This document shows, one piece after another, positions 1-7,495 of a DNA stretch of 25,461 nucleotides (positions within the stretch are counted from its first letter, which is position 1; every line of letters begins with the position of its first letter). The position numbers were made by a program, and so were the translations under genes. Source of the DNA: Bacteroidales bacterium. Its GTDB lineage: Bacteria; Bacteroidota; Bacteroidia; Bacteroidales; Bacteroidaceae. Below the pieces are notes generated by a model. The model was not told the origin of the DNA. It did not search any database and saw only the letters and a program-made list of their open reading frames with translations. The stretch spans positions 1 through 25,461 of the forward strand of contig SFFB01000043.1 of the NCBI GenBank assembly GCA_004557035.1. Direction: 5' to 3'.

Positions 1-946
1 AAACTCAAATGTCATGACCTCAAATGGCTTAGAACAGGAACAGAGATTGAGTTTACAGGTTTATGAAAGCCATATATATGTATATGACGAAATAAACTTG
101 TATGAATAGCTGATACTCCATTTTTTCTTTCTCTTTACTGAAGAAAGTTAAATTTTGAGGTGTTTTGACTGATTTCAGTATAAAAATGCCACAATGAAAA
201 GTATTTGTGGTAATTTTGCATCATCATTAGAACAGGTAATATAGATTGCAACTCATACATCTTATCGGCAAGATGTCGAGCCAAGATAGAATTGCATTCT
301 CCAAAAAGCATGAAAGCATATGCCAGAATGAACACATACAAGTTCTTCGAGGTGTTCATGTTGAACAACTGGATCTGCAGAACAAAGCAAGATTACGCTA
401 CGTTTTGATAGTTCAAAATGAAAAGAAGAGAAAGCAAAATTTAGACAAATAGCTGATAATCAAGCTAAAATGTTTTCAAAAGGACAACGGCTCAACTATC
501 GTCCTTTTAATACGTAAAACACTGATAATCAGATGTGTTGAAAATCTGCGTGGGAAAGTAGAAAATGTTAATTAGAAGACATCTCCCCAATGGAAGGTCA
601 AATCATGGCAAAACAGCAAAACCGCTGATATTCAAAGGATTAACAGGGAAGTACAGAGAGTGTGACCAACGGCTCAATTACCGACCGTTATACACTATAT
701 ACGCTGATAGTTAGAGTGTTACACGCTCTGTATTGGAAAGTAGGACGTGAAAACAAGAGAAAACAAATAGGAATACTACGGCATATTGTATTGATAATCA
801 GCGATTTGCAGAAGCAAGACCTCCGTTTCCAACAACGGCTCAAACTCTGTTCCTGCATTGTGTTCATATCTGATTATCAGCGTGTTAGATGCTCTGCATC
901 GGGAAGTGATGCGCTGTTTGTTTCATCAAAAGACATACAACACACT
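1..946. other. Long AT-rich stretch with no convincing gene; repeat array in its second half
   Basis: I see no recognisable gene here. Bases 2-106 are open in one plus frame and 1-66 in another, so the first bases could be the 3' end of an upstream gene, but neither reading is recognisable. A TAnnTTTG-type -7 box (TAATTTTG) lies at 211-218, without a matching -33 element. It precedes a possible 59-codon basic reading frame (ATG at 273, stop by 452) that resembles nothing I know. From about 453 onward the DNA consists of degenerate copies of a repeat, listed separately. Base composition is much more AT-rich than the genes downstream, as expected for non-coding or decayed DNA. Confidence 0.6.
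453..915 (+). repeat. Array of six degenerate ~70-100 base repeats
   Basis: A near-palindromic 11-base box, consensus CTGATAATCAG, occurs six times in the same orientation, at 453-463, 522-532, 625-635, 704-714, 791-801 and 870-880, with spacings of 69, 103, 79, 87 and 79 bases. In several copies it is followed by GTGTTA/G, then CTCTG, then GGGAAGT or GGAAAGTAG. A second box, CAACGGCTCAA, is identical at 485-495, 667-677 and 833-843, about 26-37 bases before three of the copies. The array ends about 30 bases before the dehydrogenase start. Copies are too diverged and unevenly spaced for a CRISPR. The function is unknown. Confidence 0.7.
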
Positions 947-1654
947 ATGATTTTTCAAGACAAAGTCGCCATAGTCACGGGCGGTGCCCACGGCATAGGG
1001 AAATGCATCGTCGAGGAATTCAGCCAACGAGGCGCTTCGGTGGCAGTCATTGATCTACGCGACGGCAACCATTTCGTTGGAGACATGTCAAAGCCCGAGG
1101 TATTGGAAGCCTTTGCCCACGACGTCGTCAAACAATATGGCAAGGTGGATTTCATTGTGAACAACGCCTTGCCACTGATGAAAGGACTGGACGAATGCAC
1201 CTGGGACGAGTTTCAATATGCCATGGCCGTCGGAGTGACTGCGCCTTTCTATTTGGTCAAACTGCTTACGCCCCATCTTGCACCCGGAGCCTCGATTGTC
1301 AACATCTCCTCATCGCGCGACCGTATGAGTCAGCCCCAGACCGAAAGTTACACGGCAGCAAAAGGCGGCATTGCAGCACTCACCCACGCTCTTGCCGTCA
1401 CCCTTAGTGGCAGGGCACGCGTAAACTCCATTTCGCCGGGATGGATAGACACGGCGTTTAAGGCCTACGACGGTCCCAATGCCTTGCAACATCCCGCCGG
1501 TCGGGTGGGAAACCCGCTGGACATTGCTGCCATGGTGATGTTTCTCTGCTCAGACCAGGCAGGATTTATCACCGGCGAGAACATCTGCATCGATGGCGGT
1601 ATGACCCGTCAGATGATTTACCACGAAGACAACGGATGGATTTTGTCTGAATAA
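947..1654 (+). CDS. Short-chain dehydrogenase/reductase (SDR family)
   Basis: A 235-residue NAD(P)-dependent oxidoreductase of the classical SDR fold, cytoplasmic, substrate unknown. The Rossmann glycine motif TGGAHGIG is at residues 11-18, the NNA motif at 72-74, the catalytic serine in SSS at 121-123, and the catalytic Tyr135 and Lys139 in YTAAK. The segment ending in a CIDGG motif (about 214-218) is typical of the family. The NNAG motif reads NNAL here, a mild deviation. I chose the ATG at 947 because the Rossmann fold begins immediately after it. The frame stays open back to 662, but that upstream part is made of the repeat array and is not protein-like. The 3' neighbour, 70 bases on, is a YgbA-like gene; no functional link is evident. 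The family call is firm and the substrate cannot be read from sequence. Confidence 0.9.
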   Translation: MIFQDKVAIVTGGAHGIGKCIVEEFSQRGASVAVIDLRDGNHFVGDMSKPEVLEAFAHDVVKQYGKVDFIVNNALPLMKGLDECTWDEFQYAMAVGVTAPFYLVKLLTPHLAPGASIVNISSSRDRMSQPQTESYTAAKGGIAALTHALAVTLSGRARVNSISPGWIDTAFKAYDGPNALQHPAGRVGNPLDIAAMVMFLCSDQAGFITGENICIDGGMTRQMIYHEDNGWILSE

Positions 1655-1724
1655 ATCACCACACCCGACCGAGCACGAAACACGACAAGGTTAGCACACA
1701 ATCATTTTTCAACCCTCAAACAAT

Positions 1725-2057
1725 GTGAAGACAGACAGACGCATAGCAGAAGAAAAAGCAGTGGTGGAGCAGATGATACGCCTATATTGCAAGAAGCGCG
1801 AAAAGAACACTGAACTTTGCCCAAGCTGCAGAGAGTTGTTGGACTATGCTCACTGCCGCCTTGACAGATGCCGTTACGGTGCCGACAAACCCACCTGCAA
1901 GAAATGCCCCCTACATTGCTATCGACCGGAAATGAAAGAGAAGATCAAGCAAGTTATGCGCTGGTCGGGCCCAAGAATGATTGTCCATCATCCCTTTGCT
2001 GCCATCAAGCATTTATTGCGCGAACTGTCCGGTCGAAAGGCAAGGCCGCAAAAATGA
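1725..2057 (+). CDS. Small cysteine-rich protein, YgbA / nitrous oxide-stimulated promoter family
   Basis: A 110-residue cytoplasmic protein. It has eight cysteines, at 22, 32, 35, 44, 49, 58, 61 and 65, including a C-x2-C pair (32/35) and a C-x2-C-x3-C cluster (58-65). It ends in a basic tail. The spacing and the phrase around CPLHCYRPEM match my memory of the YgbA-like family (Pfam 'nitrous oxide-stimulated promoter'), members of which respond to nitrosative stress in enterobacteria. The biochemical role is not established, and metal binding by the cysteines is inference. The start is a GTG at 1725; an ATG two bases earlier is out of frame and stops at once. No promoter is obvious in the 70 bases upstream, so it may be read through from the dehydrogenase. 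Confidence 0.75.
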   Translation: MKTDRRIAEEKAVVEQMIRLYCKKREKNTELCPSCRELLDYAHCRLDRCRYGADKPTCKKCPLHCYRPEMKEKIKQVMRWSGPRMIVHHPFAAIKHLLRELSGRKARPQK

Positions 2058-2334
2058 CATACGACGCTGGTCGGCGACTAACTCTCTGGTGTGCTTCAAA
2101 GCCGGCTTTCATAAGACAAAAAACATTACCTTCACCTCATGGTCCTTTCATCATCACCCGAGACATCCCCAATCTATCGTTCACTCCGTGACTGAGCGTG
2201 ACTGAAAGTTTCAATCACATCATCTCTCTGAAAACGAACCACTTGCAAGGCCGTGACTGGGTGATTGGGAAAAAGGCAACAATTTGGGTAGAGTATATCA
2301 TGAAATGCTTTTCATGGATAATATATGAGAGAAA
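2058..2334. other. Intergenic gap with small repeats and a hairpin
   Basis: There is no gene in these 277 bases. The sequence CGTGACTGA occurs at 2187-2195 and 2197-2205, exactly ten bases apart, with a third near-copy at 2252-2260. A perfect 7-base inverted repeat (CATGAAA at 2299-2305, TTTCATG at 2310-2316, loop of four) lies 18 bases before the next start codon and could fold in the leader of that gene. No consensus promoter was recognised. Confidence 0.45.
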
Positions 2335-3204
2335 ATGAAGACAAAGATACTGATTACGGGCAGTAGCGGATTTTTGGGCTGCCGGTTGGCTTATTATTTC
2401 AAGGATAAGTATGAACTTCTGCTGCCTGCGCACAGCGAACTGGACATCAGCCGAGAGGAGGCGGTGAGGACTTATGTGGAACTGCACCGTCCCGCGGTGG
2501 TGGTTCATTGTGCTGCTCTGAGCAATACGTGGTATTGCGAGCAACACCCCGAAGAGTCTCATCGCGTGAATGTGCAGGGCGTGGTGAAACTGGCCAAAGC
2601 CTGTAAACAGACCGGGGCCAAGTTCATTTTCATGTCGAGCGACCAGGTCTATAACGGTACGCCGATGCTTGGGCCACTGAAAGAGAATGCCGAATTGCAA
2701 CCGATCAATGTGTACGGCCGCCACAAATTGGAAGCCGAACAGCGCGCGTTGTGGAACTTGCCCGACTGTGTGGGACTACGGCTGACTTGGATGTATGATT
2801 TACCAGAAAGTCCAATGAAGTTGAATAGTAATCTATTGATCAATTTGCTTGGTGCCTACCGAGAGCACAAGACCATTCAAGCTGCCACTCATGAGTTTCG
2901 TAGCGTGACCTACGTGTGGGAAGTGGTGAAGAACATCGAGAAAGCGCTCTCATTGCCGGGAGGCATCTATAATTTCGGAAGCGGTAATGCCACGAACAGC
3001 CATCAGCTTTATCTCAGCGCCGCCGGGGCTTTGGGACTGAAAGAGCCCCACCTGTGGATATTGCCCGACGAAAAGAGATTTGCAGAACAAACACGAAACC
3101 TGACTATGGACTGCACGCTCATCGAAGGCTTCGGTATTCGTTTCAACGACAGTCTCGAAGGTCTGAAAGAGGCCTTGAAAAGACCGTTTCGCGTGCACGA
3201 TTGA
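2335..3204 (+). CDS. NAD-dependent sugar reductase/epimerase, RmlD-like
   Basis: A 289-residue extended-SDR protein. The nucleotide-binding motif TGSSGFLG is at residues 8-15, a serine/aspartate motif SSDQVY at 101-106, and the catalytic pair is Tyr127/Lys131 in YGRHK. Overall it resembles dTDP-4-dehydrorhamnose reductases (RmlD substrate-binding family), and length is normal for them. The usual STDY motif reads SSDQ here, so the substrate may differ from that of the true RfbD encoded 1.5 kb downstream. The start ATG at 2335 lies directly before the Rossmann strand. It is preceded by a 277-base gap and followed by a promoter-bearing gap, so it is probably transcribed alone. Role: nucleotide-sugar or related carbohydrate metabolism, exact substrate unknown. 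Confidence 0.8.
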   Translation: MKTKILITGSSGFLGCRLAYYFKDKYELLLPAHSELDISREEAVRTYVELHRPAVVVHCAALSNTWYCEQHPEESHRVNVQGVVKLAKACKQTGAKFIFMSSDQVYNGTPMLGPLKENAELQPINVYGRHKLEAEQRALWNLPDCVGLRLTWMYDLPESPMKLNSNLLINLLGAYREHKTIQAATHEFRSVTYVWEVVKNIEKALSLPGGIYNFGSGNATNSHQLYLSAAGALGLKEPHLWILPDEKRFAEQTRNLTMDCTLIEGFGIRFNDSLEGLKEALKRPFRVHD

Positions 3205-3289
3205 GGTGAAGAAACAAGTGGTGAACGCTTTCAACTCAACATATGACTCTAGAGATGATGAGACTCCTCATATAAAGTAGAGCAAAAAT

Positions 3290-3320
3290 TTCGTATTCTC
3301 GCAAAAAAATGCCAATTTTG
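3290..3320 (+). promoter_or_regulatory. Bacteroidota-type promoter for the LysE-family gene
   Basis: TTCG at 3290-3293, a 19-base spacer, and CAATTTTG at 3313-3320 differ from the Bacteroidota consensus TTTG-N19-TAnnTTTG at one position in each box. The predicted start of transcription would fall within a few bases of the ATG at 3329, so the message may be almost leaderless. Confidence 0.5.
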
Positions 3321-3328
3321 CAAAACCT

Positions 3329-4039
3329 ATGGAAGGAATTGTCGACTTGCTCATCTATATCTTAAAAGGACTCATCATCGGTGTCGTGGCTTCGGCACCT
3401 ATGGGGCCCGTGGGCGTGTTGTGTATCCGTAGGACAATTAAAAAAGGCAGAGTTTATGGATTGGTCACCGGTGCAGGCGCTGCGCTGAGTGACCTGTTTT
3501 ATGCCCTACTCACGGGTTATGGACTTTCGCTCATCTCGCTTTTCACAAACGAAAACAACGTGTTTTGGGTGAAAATCATTGGCGGGGCCATGTTGCTGGC
3601 CTTTGGCATCTATATGTTCCGCACGGGGCCAAAGGTCAACACTCACCCGGAGTCGAAAACCAAAGGATCGCTCTTGCGCAATTTCCTCACTTCGTTTTTT
3701 ATCACGCTGGCCAACCCTGCCATCATTTTCCTTTTCATTGCTCTGTTTAATATGTTGGCACCCTTCGTAGGTGCTGAAGAGACCTATCTGATAGGTGCCG
3801 GCTATGCGGCAATTGTGGTGGGCGCCATGCTGTGGTGGCTTTTCATCACCTATATCATCAACAAGATGAGCAGCAACTTTGGCCAAAAGGGCATCAAGCG
3901 ACTCAACCGCACCATTGGCGTGTTTGTCATCACCATCTCGGTGGTCTATATGCTGCTCACGCTCTGCGGCATCAACATCATTGGCGAAGGCATACCTACC
4001 GACGAGACGGCTGCCTGTGCGCTACACATTGAGGCATAA
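3329..4039 (+). CDS. LysE/RhtB-family amino-acid or metabolite exporter
   Basis: A 236-residue inner-membrane protein with about six hydrophobic segments: roughly residues 8-32, 43-72, 80-97, 118-147, 154-178 and 195-219. The conserved N-terminal signature ASAPMGPVG at 21-29, followed by the basic turn RRTIKKGR and a GAGAALSD segment, is characteristic of LysE-type translocators. Family members export amino acids or related small molecules by proton exchange; the substrate here cannot be read from sequence. The polar loop between segments three and four (about 100-116) is likely cytoplasmic. It is the first gene of a tight plus-strand group (26 bases to the DUF4924 gene). In Bacteroides relatives I recall the same neighbours, so the association looks conserved rather than recent. 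Confidence 0.87.
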   Translation: MEGIVDLLIYILKGLIIGVVASAPMGPVGVLCIRRTIKKGRVYGLVTGAGAALSDLFYALLTGYGLSLISLFTNENNVFWVKIIGGAMLLAFGIYMFRTGPKVNTHPESKTKGSLLRNFLTSFFITLANPAIIFLFIALFNMLAPFVGAEETYLIGAGYAAIVVGAMLWWLFITYIINKMSSNFGQKGIKRLNRTIGVFVITISVVYMLLTLCGINIIGEGIPTDETAACALHIEA

Positions 4040-4065
4040 GTGGTGGGGAGCAACTGATTTGTTTT

Positions 4066-4611
4066 ATGATTATTGCTGAGAAACTTAAAGACACCAATCG
4101 GGCTGAATACCTGCTCTATCTCTGGCAGGTGGAAGACATCGTGCGCGCCCACGGCTGCGACTTCGACCGGCTGGACGAAGGTTATCTCTCGCGCTTCAAA
4201 CTCGACGAAGAGACTCTCTCGCGCACCCGTCTCTGGTATGCAGACTTTTGCGAAATGATGCACACGGAAGGCGTGACGGAAAAGGGCCATCTGCAAATGT
4301 CGAAAAACGTGCTCAGCGGACTCGAAGAGTTGCACTGCCGCCTTTTGGCTTCTCCCAAGTTCCCCTATTATAAAGAAATGTATTACAAGGTGCTGCCGCA
4401 CGTGGTCTGCCTCAGGGCCAAAGGAGCTCACAAAGACGAAAGCGAACTGCAAACTTGCTTTGAGGCGCTCTATGGAGTGATGACGCTCAGACTTCAAGGC
4501 AAAGAAGTCTCGGCCGAAACCCAAAAGGCCTTGGCCGACATCAGCACCCTGCTGGGCCAGCTCTCAGACTATCAAATCAAAGACCGAAAGGAGCCCATCG
4601 ACTTTGACTGA
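4066..4611 (+). CDS. DUF4924 family protein, function unknown
   Basis: A 181-residue soluble, probably largely helical protein with no signal peptide or membrane segment. The opening, with AEKLKDTNRAEYLLYLWQVE near the N terminus, matches my memory of the Bacteroidota-specific DUF4924 family. Tryptophan, tyrosine and acidic residues are frequent, and no catalytic motif is visible. The start ATG at 4066 follows the exporter stop by 26 bases, and rfbD begins 62 bases after its stop, so it is probably co-transcribed with both. Its position between an exporter, a nucleotide-sugar enzyme and a translation factor gives no clear clue to its job. The gene is certain; the family name is fairly sure; no function is claimed. 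Confidence 0.8.
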   Translation: MIIAEKLKDTNRAEYLLYLWQVEDIVRAHGCDFDRLDEGYLSRFKLDEETLSRTRLWYADFCEMMHTEGVTEKGHLQMSKNVLSGLEELHCRLLASPKFPYYKEMYYKVLPHVVCLRAKGAHKDESELQTCFEALYGVMTLRLQGKEVSAETQKALADISTLLGQLSDYQIKDRKEPIDFD

Positions 4612-4673
4612 GCCTGGCGATGCCAATGTATCGTTTGTGAAATCAAGATAGCTTACCATACATATAATATATA

Positions 4674-5528
4674 ATGAAAAAAATACTCGTCACCGGCTGC
4701 CGAGGGCAGTTGGGCAACGAAATCCAGACACTTGCATCTGACTTTGAAGACAGTTGCACGTTTTTTTTCACCGACAGAGAAGAACTCGACATCACTGACC
4801 GTGAAGCCGTATTTGACTTTGTTGAAAGCAATGGCATCGACATCATCATCAACTGCGCCGCCTATACGGCCGTAGACAAAGCCGAAGCCGACGAAGCACT
4901 CGCCGACTTGCTCAACCACATCGCTCCGGGCTATTTGGCCGAGGCCGTCGAGTCGGTGGGTGGCACGATGATACAGGTGTCGACCGACTATGTGTTTGAC
5001 GGCCGTGCCTGCCAACCCTACCAAGAAGACAGCCCCACCAATCCTCAGACCGTGTATGGGCGCACCAAACTGTTGGGCGAAGAAAGTGTCATCCGCTCAT
5101 GTGCCGGTTCGATGGTGGTGCGCACTGCCTGGCTCTATTCCACTTTCGGCAACAATTTCGTCAAGACCATGATACGTTTGGGCAAAGAGCGCGACTCGCT
5201 CGGTGTGGTGTTTGACCAAGTGGGTTCTCCCACCTATGCCCGCGACTTGGCCGCCGTCATCTTAAAAGCAGCCTCTGAGGGAGTGGTGCCCGGTGTCTAC
5301 CACTACACCAACGAAGGCGTGTGCTCTTGGTACGACTTCACCTGTGCCATCCATCGTCTTGCCGGCATTGACCATTGCCAAGTGAAGCCCATCCATACCG
5401 ACGAATATCCCGTGCCGGCAGCACGCCCTCACTACTCCGTGCTCGACAAGACAAAAATCAAAAATACCTACGGCATCGAAATCCCACATTGGGAAGACGC
5501 CCTGCGCGCATGCATAAAAGCGCTTTGA
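4674..5528 (+). CDS. rfbD: dTDP-4-dehydrorhamnose reductase
   Basis: A 284-residue cytoplasmic enzyme that reduces dTDP-4-dehydro-L-rhamnose to dTDP-L-rhamnose, the last step of the pathway that supplies rhamnose to surface polysaccharides. The NAD(P)-binding motif TGCRGQLG is at residues 7-14, followed by the conserved ELDITD stretch, NCAAYTAVDKAE, the STDYVFDG motif and the catalytic YGRTK. The later VFDQVGSPTYA segment is diagnostic for RmlD. Length is typical. The start ATG at 4674 is preceded by an AT-rich run usual for this group. The other dTDP-rhamnose genes (rfbA, rfbB, rfbC) are not in the window. The stop codon lies inside a 15-base sequence found again at the end of the OstA-like gene. 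Confidence 0.95.
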   Translation: MKKILVTGCRGQLGNEIQTLASDFEDSCTFFFTDREELDITDREAVFDFVESNGIDIIINCAAYTAVDKAEADEALADLLNHIAPGYLAEAVESVGGTMIQVSTDYVFDGRACQPYQEDSPTNPQTVYGRTKLLGEESVIRSCAGSMVVRTAWLYSTFGNNFVKTMIRLGKERDSLGVVFDQVGSPTYARDLAAVILKAASEGVVPGVYHYTNEGVCSWYDFTCAIHRLAGIDHCQVKPIHTDEYPVPAARPHYSVLDKTKIKNTYGIEIPHWEDALRACIKAL

Positions 5529-5561
5529 CTCTTCGACTCTTTGTCCCTAAAAATCTCCTAA

Positions 5562-7130
5562 ATGAACCAAGAAATAGAACGTCGCCGCACCTTTGCCATC
5601 ATCTCACACCCCGATGCGGGCAAGACCACACTGACAGAGAAGCTCCTGCTCTTCGGAGGTCAAATCCAAGTGGCCGGTGCCGTGAAAAGCAATAAAATCA
5701 AAAAGACCGCCACCTCAGACTGGATGGAAATCGAGAAGCAACGCGGCATTTCGGTGACCACTTCTGTGATGGAGTTTGACTACGAAGGTTATAAAATCAA
5801 CATTCTCGACACACCGGGTCACCAGGATTTTGCCGAAGACACCTTCCGTACCCTCACGGCCGTAGACTCCGTCATCATCGTCGTGGACGGTGCCAAGGGC
5901 GTGGAGGCACAGACGCGCAAACTTATGGAGGTGTGCCGAATGCGCCAGACGCCGGTCATCATCTTCATCAACAAAATGGACCGTGAAGGACGCGACCCTT
6001 TCGACCTGCTTGACGAGCTCGAAGCCGAACTCCACATCAGTGTCCGACCGCTCTCATGGCCCATCGGACAGGGCGCACGCTTCAAAGGCGTCTACAACAT
6101 CTTTGAACAGCAACTCAATCTCTTTGAGCCCGACAAGCAAAAGGTTACAGAGAAAATCACCGTAGACATAGCTAGTGAAGAGCTTGAGACCCACGTGGGC
6201 GAAGCGGCCGCCGCACAGTTGCGCCAAGACCTCGAACTCGTTGACGGCGTCTATCCCACATTCGACAAGGCCGACTACCTCAGCGCTCAGATAGCTCCCG
6301 TGTTTTTTGGTTCGGCTCTCAACAACTTCGGTGTTAAAGAGCTCTTGGACTGTTTCGTGAGAATAGCCCCCTATCCCCGTCCCACCAAAGCAGAAGAGCG
6401 CGACGTAGAACCGGAAGAGCAAAAATTCACCGGCTTCATCTTCAAAATCACGGCCAACATCGACCCCAACCATCGCTCGTGCATTGCCTTCTGTAAGGTT
6501 TGTTCAGGACGCTTCCGCCGCGGTGTGCCCTATCTCCACGTCCGCACGGGCAAAACCCTGCGTTTCACCTCCCCCACCCAGTTTATGGCACAGCGCAAAA
6601 GCACTATCGAAGAAGCATGGCCGGGAGACATCATCGGTTTGCCGGCGGCAGGAGTGTTCAAGATTGGCGACACACTCACCGAGGGCGAACAACTGCATTT
6701 CCGCGGACTGCCCTCATTCTCGCCCGAACTCTTCAAATACATCGAAAACGCCGACCCGATGAAGACCAAGCAACTGCAACGCGGCATCGAACAGCTTATG
6801 GACGAAGGCGTGGCTCAGATGTTTGTCAACCAATTCAACGGCCGCACCATCATCGGCACCGTGGGACAACTGCAGTTTGAAGTCATCCAATACCGCTTGG
6901 AGCACGAATACAACGCCCTGTGCCGTTGGGAGCCGGCGAGCCTCTACAAGGCCTGCTGGATTGAAAGCGACGACCCGGCCGAACTCGAGGCTTTCAAGAA
7001 ACGCAAATACCAGTATATGGCCAAAGACCGTGAAGGCCGCGACGTCTTCCTGGCCGACAGCGGCTATGTGCTGCAAATGGCACAAACAGACTTTAAACAC
7101 ATCCGTTTTCACTTCACGAGCGAGTTCTAA
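5562..7130 (+). CDS. prfC: Peptide chain release factor 3
   Basis: A 522-residue translational GTPase that recycles release factors RF1 and RF2 from the ribosome after termination. G1 is HPDAGKTT at residues 16-23, the switch region RGISVTTS at 61-68, G3 is DTPGH at 83-87 and G4 is NKMD at 137-140. Domain II and the RF3-specific C-terminal domain (FVNQFNGRTIIGTVGQLQFE region) follow, and length is normal for RF3. All key GTPase residues are present. The start ATG at 5562 is 33 bases after the rfbD stop, so it is probably the last gene of the lysE-DUF4924-rfbD-prfC unit. No strong terminator is seen after it. A tRNA-Cys with its own promoter follows. Confidence 0.96.
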   Translation: MNQEIERRRTFAIISHPDAGKTTLTEKLLLFGGQIQVAGAVKSNKIKKTATSDWMEIEKQRGISVTTSVMEFDYEGYKINILDTPGHQDFAEDTFRTLTAVDSVIIVVDGAKGVEAQTRKLMEVCRMRQTPVIIFINKMDREGRDPFDLLDELEAELHISVRPLSWPIGQGARFKGVYNIFEQQLNLFEPDKQKVTEKITVDIASEELETHVGEAAAAQLRQDLELVDGVYPTFDKADYLSAQIAPVFFGSALNNFGVKELLDCFVRIAPYPRPTKAEERDVEPEEQKFTGFIFKITANIDPNHRSCIAFCKVCSGRFRRGVPYLHVRTGKTLRFTSPTQFMAQRKSTIEEAWPGDIIGLPAAGVFKIGDTLTEGEQLHFRGLPSFSPELFKYIENADPMKTKQLQRGIEQLMDEGVAQMFVNQFNGRTIIGTVGQLQFEVIQYRLEHEYNALCRWEPASLYKACWIESDDPAELEAFKKRKYQYMAKDREGRDVFLADSGYVLQMAQTDFKHIRFHFTSEF

Positions 7131-7184
7131 GTGCCCTTTTTTATGCCTTTTTACCGCCATAAAGAAAGAAAAGCAGCCTAAATG

Positions 7185-7216
7185 TTTGGTCAAACGGAAA
7201 GAAGGGCTTATCTTTG
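7185..7216 (+). promoter_or_regulatory. Promoter of tRNA-Cys
   Basis: TTTG at 7185-7188, a 20-base spacer and a perfect -7 box TATCTTTG at 7209-7216 match the Bacteroidota consensus. The mature tRNA begins 20 bases after the -7 box. Confidence 0.8.
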
Positions 7217-7236
7217 CACTCGGTTAAACCAAACAG

Positions 7237-7307
7237 GGTACCCTGACCGAGTGGCTAGGTAGCGGTCTGCAAAACCGTGTACAGCAGTTCGAATCTGCTG
7301 GGTACCT
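7237..7307 (+). tRNA. tRNA-Cys (anticodon GCA)
   Basis: A 71-base cloverleaf. The acceptor stem is GGTACCC (7237-7243) with GGGTACC (7300-7306). The D stem is ACC/GGT (7246-7248 and 7258-7260). The anticodon stem is GCGGT/ACCGT around the loop CTGCAAA, with anticodon GCA at 7269-7271. The T stem is AGCAG/CTGCT around TTCGAAT. The discriminator base is T at 7307, as expected for cysteine tRNA. The 3' CCA is not encoded. The gene stands alone between its own promoter and a terminator. Confidence 0.95.
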
Positions 7308-7312
7308 CTCAG

Positions 7313-7353
7313 AACGACTTGAAATCTTTGGATTTTGAGTCGTTTTTGTTTTT
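7313..7353 (+). terminator. Intrinsic terminator after tRNA-Cys
   Basis: AACGACT (7313-7319) pairs with AGTCGTT (7338-7344), and the stem continues inward with G-U pairs between TGAAATC and GATTTTG. A T-rich run follows (7343-7353). It begins six bases after the mature tRNA end. Confidence 0.85.
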
Positions 7354-7427
7354 ATGCGTGTTGGATGGCAAACACAGAGAAGTACGGCTTCTTGAAGGAG
7401 GTACACTAAGTTTTTGTGTGTTATGGA

Positions 7428-7458
7428 TTTGCGGTTAGGTATTTTCTCCCTACATTTG
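7428..7458 (+). promoter_or_regulatory. Consensus promoter for adenine deaminase
   Basis: TTTG at 7428-7431, exactly 19 bases, then TACATTTG at 7451-7458. This is a perfect match to the Bacteroidota consensus, about 38 bases upstream of the adenine deaminase ATG. No riboswitch was recognised in the short leader. Confidence 0.8.
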
Positions 7459-7495
7459 CTAAGCAAACCCTTATTTTCTTTTAATTTTCTACATT

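Noticed and set aside
135..452. Overlapping reading frames of 77 codons (minus) and 68 codons (plus)
   Set aside because: They overlap on opposite strands in AT-rich DNA, neither resembles a known protein, and the plus frame relies on TTG or an internal ATG. Only the TAATTTTG box at 211-218 speaks for the plus frame.
453..880. CRISPR array
   Set aside because: Copies are diverged, spacing is uneven, spacers resemble each other in part, and no cas gene is present.
662..946. 95-codon N-terminal extension of the dehydrogenase
   Set aside because: The segment is made of the repeat array, is not protein-like, and the SDR fold begins right after the ATG at 947.
2187..2260. CGTGACTGA direct repeats as an operator
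   Set aside because: Only two exact copies and one near-copy, far from the next start codon and with no promoter nearby; could be chance.
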